DNA of 27,416 nt from IMG/VR virus record IMGVR_UViG_3300027974_000137, positions 1 through 27,416 of that record; one strand, 5' to 3'. Made by a program: the position numbers and the translations under genes. The notes beneath the pieces are model-generated. The model searched no databases. It was not told the origin of the DNA and saw nothing but the letters and a program-made list of their open reading frames with translations. Origin of the DNA: a virus. Positions 22,836 through 27,416 of this stretch are shown piece after piece (position 1 is the stretch's first letter; each line of letters starts with the position of its first letter).

Positions 22836-24338
22836 TTAGGAGACCTCCTCGATGTCTGTCCAACCCTCACGTGATTCGTATTCTTCCAGTTCTGCCAGCA
22901 AGCTCACATAAGACTGGACCAAAGCCTTGTTTACCCCTGATCGGCTGGGGCTAAGAGAATCGCTGTTGCGTTCGCCCTCGATCTTGGACCGTTCGCCTGT
23001 GCTGGCAGGAACCTTTACCGACCCGATGTTATCGCCTTCAGAAACCGTTGTTTTAGCTGGATCAGCCTGAGGTAGAATCTCGTTGCGAATCTCATCCCTA
23101 GCGATACCAAGCGAGTCAGCGTCCGGTGAATCAGATTTGCCGTAGCCAACGATATCGCGAGACTCATTAATAGTGATAACTCCACCACCAAGCAGACGTA
23201 TCGCACGATTGGCAGCAATCTGTTCACGGTCATCAAGCTCCTCAACTGGCGAATAATCAAATGTGAACTTGATCCGACCGGACCTTACGTCATCAGGATC
23301 TTCAAAGTCGATCAGCAACTGATGCGTCATTTCGTCCGCAAAGACCTTCTGGAGCGGGATCAACCCGTGGACGTATGCTGCCCTGATGGCATCTGCGTAG
23401 GTTCCGTATGCACCTGTGTTGTCCGTATTCAGCCCCAGGACCGAAGTGTTTAGCCCCATTGCCGCAAGGACCGTAGCCTGTGCTGACTTGGGAATCTCTA
23501 CCAAACCGATCTCTTCCGGCGTGAACCCCATCTTGTGCAGTTCGTAAGCACCCGTCAAAACTGTAGGGTCTCCACGCTGATCACCTGTGAGGGCATCCTT
23601 GAGCCGAGATTTGATCGCCTTGGCGTCGTCCTCTGAGACCGTGAAATCACCCTTGGGGGTCGCGATAAGCCCAGGGACAGCAAAATTGCGAAGCAGAGAG
23701 GCCGTGTAGGTGGATGCCTCGTTTAAAACTGCGATCTCACGCACATGGGCGAGCAGAGGACTCCAGCCGACCCGATCCTGATCCATGTCGATATAACGCC
23801 GGATATGAATCACCCTGTCCGCAGGAACGTCCAGCATTTTCCCATTGATGTTGTATCGCCAGGCGTCGAGGTAGGTGCTACCGTCCGTTGGATAGAGCGG
23901 AGAGACTTTGTCAGCCCTCCAGATCTTCAACTCCACTGGCTCGCCCAGGCGATTTTTGATCTTCTCGATCCAGACATTGCCGTAACAGCTTGCGTCCCTG
24001 ACATATGCACCGACGAACGCTGCTTCACCCACGTAAGGGTGGGGACGGCGTAACAATGTCAACGCAGGGTGATTATGGATCGGATCTTCGATCCCTTCGT
24101 CATCCACTCGCACCACTTGTAGATTTGGGACGGACCAGTTTCTGGCAAGCCAGTCGATACCGGAAGCTACCGTGGAGTTCTTCCATAAACCCTGGATAAG
24201 CATTTCCGTGTAATCGTACGTTGTTCCTGGCAACCAAACGCTATAAGGGCGATATCCACCACCCATCCCACCCCATCCGGAGTAGGGCGTTTTGCCGCGA
24301 AACAGCGATTTGAACGATCCGTATAATCCCATACTCAT
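22836..24338 (-). CDS. Portal protein (HK97 family)
   Basis: I take the ATG at 24338 (500 residues, MSMGLYGSFKSLF); an ATG eight codons upstream (24362) is equally open but no ribosome site supports either, and a leaderless start at 24332 is possible. Portal features in order are a Gly/Tyr-rich start, the N-terminal helix-strand part (STVASGIDWLARNWSVPNLQVVR), LLRRPHPYVG, the clip-side segment YGNVWIEKIKNRLGEPVELKIW, the wing/stem core (VGWSPLLAHVREIAVLNEASTYTASLLRN), and the crown-side GLIPLQKVFADEMTHQLL. The C-terminus is polar and disordered, then helical. The portal forms the dodecameric ring through which DNA is packaged and ejected. A terminase gene is not upstream; an endonuclease gene is. 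Confidence 0.9.
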   Translation of the reverse strand: MSMGLYGSFKSLFRGKTPYSGWGGMGGGYRPYSVWLPGTTYDYTEMLIQGLWKNSTVASGIDWLARNWSVPNLQVVRVDDEGIEDPIHNHPALTLLRRPHPYVGEAAFVGAYVRDASCYGNVWIEKIKNRLGEPVELKIWRADKVSPLYPTDGSTYLDAWRYNINGKMLDVPADRVIHIRRYIDMDQDRVGWSPLLAHVREIAVLNEASTYTASLLRNFAVPGLIATPKGDFTVSEDDAKAIKSRLKDALTGDQRGDPTVLTGAYELHKMGFTPEEIGLVEIPKSAQATVLAAMGLNTSVLGLNTDNTGAYGTYADAIRAAYVHGLIPLQKVFADEMTHQLLIDFEDPDDVRSGRIKFTFDYSPVEELDDREQIAANRAIRLLGGGVITINESRDIVGYGKSDSPDADSLGIARDEIRNEILPQADPAKTTVSEGDNIGSVKVPASTGERSKIEGERNSDSLSPSRSGVNKALVQSYVSLLAELEEYESREGWTDIEEVS

Positions 24339-24367
24339 ATCATAACATAAGCAAACAAGCATAACAA
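24339..24367 (-). promoter_or_regulatory. Possible promoter at the portal start
   Basis: On the minus strand TTGTTA (24367-24362) is followed, after exactly 17 bases, by TATGAT (24344-24339). Transcription would begin near 24332, where an ATG (MGLYG) begins, so the portal message would be leaderless or nearly so. This fits the lack of any ribosome site there but could be coincidence in an AT-rich patch. Confidence 0.3.
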
Positions 24368-24386
24368 GATGGGAGTGAGGGAGGGG

Positions 24387-25217
24387 CTACTGATCGCTAA
24401 TATTCGACCAATTCTTCCCTTTAGCGATATTTAGTATGTGAGATCTGCTTGATCGCGGAAGACCAAATTTCCTTGCTATTCTGACGCAGTCTACTCCGTT
24501 CCCCCAGAGCCTCCTTATCTCTTGTATGTCGTTCTTTGTGAATTGGTTGCATCTCCTGTTTTGCGATTGCTCCTGCCGTGTCGCCCACCGACAATTTTCA
24601 GGCGTGTAATGCCCGTTTACGTCAATACGATCTATGGTCAGTTCGCTGGAATACCCGCTTTGCAAAGCCCAGTCGCGAAAACATTCGTACTTCTGCCATT
24701 GCTCACATACAGTAATTCCGCGATCACCATAGTGCTTGGATGTGTGTCGACCCGGTCTACACCTTTGCCTCATGCCAGACCATGTGGTGTAAAGTCTCTC
24801 GCCTGATCTGCCGTCTCCTGGTCGCCCACGATTTAGACATCCACATGACTTTTTAAAACCATGCCGCACGTTTCCTGGCGTTGATTCAAACTCTGTGCCG
24901 CAGTAGCCGCATTCATACAGGTTCTTCTTGCCGCCGCCGGGAGTCTGCGATGTGAATACCTTGATCAGCTTTGGAGCGTCTTGCGTGTTCTCGATCAGGT
25001 CAGGCTTTGGGGGTCGGCCCAGTCTGCAACTTGACACTTTGCGTTTCGTTGTAGGTTTCGGGCCACGCTTAAGGCATCCGCATGACTTGGTGATTCCGTG
25101 CCTGATGTTTCCAGGCGTACATTCAAATTCTGACCCGCAAAACCCACATTGATACAGGTTGATCTTAATGCCCGACGAGTAGGATCTTACGGCTTCTCTG
25201 ACAAGAATCGGTTCCAT
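24387..25217 (-). CDS. Free-standing HNH-type homing endonuclease with duplicated zinc ribbons
   Basis: The start is the ATG at 25217 (276 residues), with AAAGGAGG four bases upstream; an earlier ATG at 25256 has no site. Residues 23-48 and 102-127 are duplicate zinc-ribbon-like motifs (YxCGxCGxEF then SCGCL, with cysteine pairs C24/C27, C46/C48 and C103/C106, C125/C127). The nuclease part (143-225) starts YTTWSGMRQRC, then HYGDRGITVCEQW, and LTIDRIDVNGHYTPENCRWAT ending in NRR, the pattern of phage HNH homing endonucleases. Residues 227-270 form a likely helix-turn-helix DNA reader. It stands alone before the portal gene, so it is a probable intergenic mobile gene. No intron is visible around it. 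Confidence 0.8.
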   Translation of the reverse strand: MEPILVREAVRSYSSGIKINLYQCGFCGSEFECTPGNIRHGITKSCGCLKRGPKPTTKRKVSSCRLGRPPKPDLIENTQDAPKLIKVFTSQTPGGGKKNLYECGYCGTEFESTPGNVRHGFKKSCGCLNRGRPGDGRSGERLYTTWSGMRQRCRPGRHTSKHYGDRGITVCEQWQKYECFRDWALQSGYSSELTIDRIDVNGHYTPENCRWATRQEQSQNRRCNQFTKNDIQEIRRLWGNGVDCVRIARKFGLPRSSRSHILNIAKGKNWSNISDQ

Positions 25218-25235
25218 GAGACCTCCTTTGGATAA

Positions 25236-25410
25236 ACCCCATTTTATCATGTACACGCAAAAAAAGTCTTTTTTATTTTAAAAAATTCTGAGGGTTGTCT
25301 TTAGTACGTGCATTGCCGACACGCCTGGGGCGGCGGCTCGGAAAAAACCGCGGAATTGTGTCACATAAACCAAGTGTCTCAGTCAAAAAAATGTGGTCGA
25401 TTGTCCTGGG
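25236..25410. other. Gap upstream of the endonuclease gene
   Basis: No gene is seen here on either strand. It contains an AT stretch (25258-25290, runs of A7, T6 and A6) that could loosen the helix, and a GC-rich patch (25320-25345). On the minus strand TAAAAT lies about 30 bases before the endonuclease start as a possible -10, but the -35 partner is poor. The 30 bases just before the array (25382-25410) weakly resemble a decayed repeat unit (GTCAAA then TTGTCCTGGG). Confidence 0.4.
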
Positions 25411-25594
25411 GTCAAACAAGTAGGCCCTGTCCACTGGACAGGGCTCGCAGCTTCATCGTCAAACAAGTAGGCCCTGTCCACTGGACAGGGCTCGCAGCTT
25501 CATCGTCAAACAAGTAGGCCCTGTCCACTGGACAGGGCTCGCAGCTTCATCGTCAAACAAGTAGGCCCTGTCCACTGGACAGGGCTCGCAGCTT
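25411..25594. repeat. Four tandem 47-bp repeats each containing a 21-bp palindrome
   Basis: Units start at 25411, 25458, 25505 and 25552 (the last lacks its final four bases). Each contains arms GCCCTGTCCA and TGGACAGGGC around one C, a perfect 10-1-10 inverted repeat, and a constant 26-base joiner containing TCAAACAAG. All copies are identical, so this is a recent tandem amplification or a functional array. It lies between the small hydrophobic peptide gene and the endonuclease/portal block. Candidate roles: protein-binding array (iteron, operator, partition or packaging site) or a run of mRNA hairpins. The hairpins lack U-tracts, so they are weak as terminators. Confidence 0.9.
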
Positions 25595-25685
25595 ATTTAC
25601 GTCTAGGCTGATTAATCCACCATACCACAATCATAACCACTAGATCACAAGCGATTATGAGCAATTCAGCGATTATGATAATCAT
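25593..25685 (-). CDS. Candidate 30-residue hydrophobic micropeptide
   Basis: The ATG overlaps the preceding stop as TGATG (25687-25683) and the frame runs to TAA at 25593, two bases inside the repeat array. The peptide is almost all aliphatic (MIIIIAELLIIACDLVVMIVVWW) and ends in a basic tail (QPRRK), a classic single-pass small membrane protein. It would be translated by coupling to the Gp88-like gene. Its small size means chance is possible, but the start overlap and clear membrane pattern argue for a real gene. Confidence 0.45.
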   Translation of the reverse strand: MIIIIAELLIIACDLVVMIVVWWINQPRRK

Positions 25686-26545
25686 CAATGCACCTTGTAT
25701 CCTACATGCCCTGGAATCCAGCATGATCGGCAATTATGGGCATTACAGGTATGATCGGCAGTAGTTGTTGCGGGGCATGCCTGGCAATTATCTGGTAGAA
25801 TTGAAAGCTCAGAAAATACCATCGTCGAATTATCAACCCTAGAAAGCGCGTCGATCATAGGAGTGGAATATCTGATAATCAGGTTTGATGGAATCGAATC
25901 GACTTGTTTGACTATGCCAGCTTCACGGGTTGGTAGCCAAAACGATACCTCTGGACAATTCCTGGCAATGTTGATGATTGAATTCAGCATACCCAAAGAT
26001 TGTAAATCGCCCGAATCGAACCAGCGAAAATATTTTGCGTCGATTCCCTTGGATGGATTTTGGACTTTCCAGTTGAGAAAAGAAGACAAAACATATTCAA
26101 AGGCCATTGCGGAACATTTGTAAGTATAGAATCTACGCAACATTGCGACTCTTACAGGCTTCATGACGTAGTATCCTGATAAGGCATAACACCTGTTACA
26201 GGTGGACCCTTGAAGCTTGTGAAGCTTTGAACCAGTCCTGCAAAATTCAGCCGGAATGGACCATCCAAAACAAGGCATTTTACTAGGCTTGGATAATCCA
26301 CCAACAAACTGATAAAGAAGGTCATCCCATTGCGTTTGATTACAAGCCTGGTTGCAAGCTTTGATTATCTTTGGTTGCGTGAACGGATCGGACCAAAACC
26401 CATCTTTCATTGCCCCGTGAAAAGAAACGTCCAGATCTGCTAAGAGATTATCTTTATACGAATAAAACGTCGATGATGGGTCGATCGTCCCCCGATAGGG
26501 GTTTACAGGTGATGCGAATTTTGTCTTGGTTGTCTTGGTTTTCAT
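25685..26545 (-). CDS. Gp88-family cysteine-rich phage protein
   Basis: The 286-residue product matches the layout of the phage Gp88 family: STCNRCYALSGYYV near 114-127 (Cys116 and Cys119 followed by YALSG), a run of basic helix, then FRWFDSGDLQSLGMLNSIINIARNCPEVSFWLPT at 173-206 (the SGD motif), and a C-terminal Cys cluster (Cys254, 257, 267, 272, 275; CQACPAT and CRSCW). The role of the family is unknown; the cysteine arrangement suggests a metal or iron-sulfur site. AGGA eight bases before the ATG. Similar genes occur in mycobacteriophages and in many environmental phages. It is not related in sequence to the packaging machinery. Confidence 0.75.
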   Translation of the reverse strand: MKTKTTKTKFASPVNPYRGTIDPSSTFYSYKDNLLADLDVSFHGAMKDGFWSDPFTQPKIIKACNQACNQTQWDDLLYQFVGGLSKPSKMPCFGWSIPAEFCRTGSKLHKLQGSTCNRCYALSGYYVMKPVRVAMLRRFYTYKCSAMAFEYVLSSFLNWKVQNPSKGIDAKYFRWFDSGDLQSLGMLNSIINIARNCPEVSFWLPTREAGIVKQVDSIPSNLIIRYSTPMIDALSRVDNSTMVFSELSILPDNCQACPATTTADHTCNAHNCRSCWIPGHVGYKVH

Positions 26546-26583
26546 GATCGGTGTCCTATTCTGAATTGTGGGAATTGTGGGAA

Positions 26584-26850
26584 TTATTCCGAATCATCAT
26601 CGTCAGTAGGGAATTCAACGTAAGTCTCAATAGCGTCCTGAACAAAGTCAAACGCTATATTCTCTTGTTCAATTCTTGTTTCCGACCACATTGGACCGGG
26701 TTTAAAATCGCTGGTGGATAGCAGTCGATACAATTCTGAAAACTGTCCGGTATGATTCAGAGAACAAAATGCATGAATCGCTTCATAACATTCTTCATAG
26801 TCGAAGTCGTGCATCCTTGTCATGTGATCTGCAATATCGTCAATCGTCAT
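26584..26850 (-). CDS. Small acidic protein, unknown
   Basis: The 88-residue product (MTIDDIADHMTRMHDFDYEEC) is acidic and helical, ending in EFPTDDDDSE. It has GAGGG seven bases before the ATG, a good site. No domain recognised. It precedes the Gp88-family gene by about 40 bases and is probably in one transcript with it. It could be a small DNA-mimic or host-takeover protein, but that is speculation from charge alone. Confidence 0.6.
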   Translation of the reverse strand: MTIDDIADHMTRMHDFDYEECYEAIHAFCSLNHTGQFSELYRLLSTSDFKPGPMWSETRIEQENIAFDFVQDAIETYVEFPTDDDDSE

Positions 26851-26971
26851 TTTCGAACCCTCTTATTTGTTGCCAGTTTTTGCGGGAACAATTCCCGCTA
26901 AATGGATTATCGTCAGGTCCACCTATATTTTCAAGCGATTTTGACAAGATCGGCCTAGATCGTAAGTTCAT
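26840..26971 (-). CDS. Weak candidate small ORF overlapping the acidic gene
   Basis: A frame from ATG at 26971 (43 residues, MNLRSRPILSKSLENIGG and on, ending in RGFENDD) overlaps the start of the acidic gene by eleven bases. A longer version from 27046 adds a Pro/Gly/Arg-rich low-complexity start made from the GGCTGGCTGG repeats, which I consider unlikely to be coding. No clear ribosome site. It may be spurious. Confidence 0.25.
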   Translation of the reverse strand: MNLRSRPILSKSLENIGGPDDNPFSGNCSRKNWQQIRGFENDD

Positions 26972-27046
26972 GCCTGGCTGGCCTTTGGGGCGATTTCTGG
27001 GGGCTGGCTGGCCCCTGGAAGGGGCTGGCTGGGCGAGCGTGTGCAT

Positions 27047-27416
27047 GGGCGTGTTTAGGTAAGTGTCAGTGTATCAGTGTATCTGTAAGTGTCAGTGTAT
27101 CCCTGTGTCAGTGTATGACCTCTTGCCTACTTAGCAGGGGTGCGTGTTAGTGTAAGTGTCAGTGTGTGAGTATGTTACGATTCCTGGCGTGGCAGAATGG
27201 CAGAGAAGTGGCAGAAAATGTCAACGACATGGGCGAATATTAAACAAATTGCGAGGGATCAGAAGTCAATAACATTGTGAAATAAAGAACGAAGTGGGGC
27301 TGGAGGTTGCTGGCAGGGTGATGGGCGGGAGCTTGGGGCGAGGGTGCTGGGCTGGCTCGATTAGGCTTAATTAAGCGTGATCAGGCTTTTTTAAGGAAAG
27401 TGGCAGTGTGTGCAAT
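27047..27416. other. Repeat-rich non-coding region at the right edge
   Basis: No credible gene is visible in this 370-base stretch. It holds three exact copies of a 14-base motif GTAAGTGTCAGTGT (27059, 27085, 27152) plus a partial copy at 27105, three TGGCAGA boxes (27190, 27198, 27209) with further TGGCAG at 27311 and 27401, and a perfect 12-bp palindrome GCTTAATTAAGC (27365-27376). On the minus strand TTGACT (27269-27264) is followed 19 bases later by TTTAAT (27244-27239), a possible weak promoter for the leftward genes. Such iteron-like clusters occur at replication origins and control regions; which it is cannot be told here. Confidence 0.5.
27059..27165. repeat. Iteron-like direct repeats GTAAGTGTCAGTGT
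   Basis: Three perfect copies begin at 27059, 27085 and 27152, with the core GTGTCAGTGT also at 27105. The spacings are 26 and 67 bases, not strictly regular. The repeats are G/T-rich on the plus strand and simple in composition, so partial low-complexity expansion is possible. Confidence 0.65.

Noticed and set aside
25258-25290. AT-only inverted repeat A6-GAC-T7 before the endonuclease gene
   Set aside because: The stem has only A-T pairs and would not form a stable hairpin; it is more likely simple AT-rich DNA.
25411-25594. CRISPR array
   Set aside because: The repeat-spacer look is false: the 26-base joiners between palindromes are identical in all units, so this is a plain tandem repeat, and no cas gene is present.
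25411-25594. Set of intrinsic terminators
   Set aside because: The hairpins are strong but neither strand has a U-tract after them (only TTGTTT-like on the minus strand), so I list termination only as a weak option.
27197-27280. 27-residue plus-strand frame starting in the TGGCAGA boxes
   Set aside because: No ribosome site, the wrong strand for the operon, and it is built from short repeats.
24387-27416. Large or small terminase gene near the portal
   Set aside because: I looked for Walker A/B and nuclease motifs of terminase in all long frames on both strands and found none; the gene must be outside this window.
1-27416. tRNA genes, integrase and attachment sites
   Set aside because: No cloverleaf-like segment, no tyrosine or serine recombinase motif and no paired att-like repeats were noticed.

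Overview
The window reads as a large part of the structural and late-gene region of a tailed double-stranded DNA phage or prophage of siphovirus type. The supporting families are an HK97-type portal, prohead protease and major capsid protein, a gp6/gp9/gp10-like head-tail connector set, a tail tube protein, a tail chaperone pair with a programmed frameshift site, and a 956-residue tape measure protein. Essentially every credible gene lies on the minus strand. Genes are tightly packed and joined by ATGA, TGATG, TAATG or GTGA start-stop overlaps, as in long bacteriophage late operons with Shine-Dalgarno (SD) led translation. I cannot name the host. Two CPxGxC motifs, LamG-like domains and a papain-like peptidase are vaguely reminiscent of Planctomycetes, but that is weak inference.

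Layout in transcription order (right to left). 27416-26851 is mostly non-coding and rich in short direct repeats. 26850-25593 holds a small acidic protein, a Gp88-family cysteine-rich protein and a coupled 30-residue hydrophobic peptide. 25594-25411 is an array of four 47-bp tandem repeats, each carrying a perfect 21-bp palindrome. 25217-24387 is a free-standing HNH-type endonuclease with duplicated zinc-ribbon motifs. 24338-22836 is the portal. 22834-16668 is a receptor-binding or fibre block: an Ig-like protein, a collagen-like protein, three consecutive proteins sharing a fibre N-terminal motif, a three-domain LamG-like protein and an accessory protein. 16668-14583 is a run of small membrane proteins plus a thermonuclease, a candidate lysis and host-takeover block. 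14583-12779 holds a secreted-type protein, a papain-like peptidase and small proteins. 12710-8093 is head maturation and neck: protease, capsid, probable decoration protein, connector, head closure and gp10-like protein. 8095-1 is the tail: terminator candidate, tube, chaperones, a 546-residue unknown, tape measure, and a tail-tip gene that appears split by a ten-T homopolymer and runs off the left edge.

The most unusual features are the palindrome array, the roughly 10 kb of fibre, membrane and protease genes between portal and prohead protease (normally neighbours), the papain-like peptidase next to the capsid genes, the large unknown gene between chaperones and tape measure, and two separate frameshift sites (a canonical -1 slippery heptamer and a T10 tract). 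No terminase, integrase, DNA polymerase, recognisable endolysin, rRNA or tRNA gene was found.
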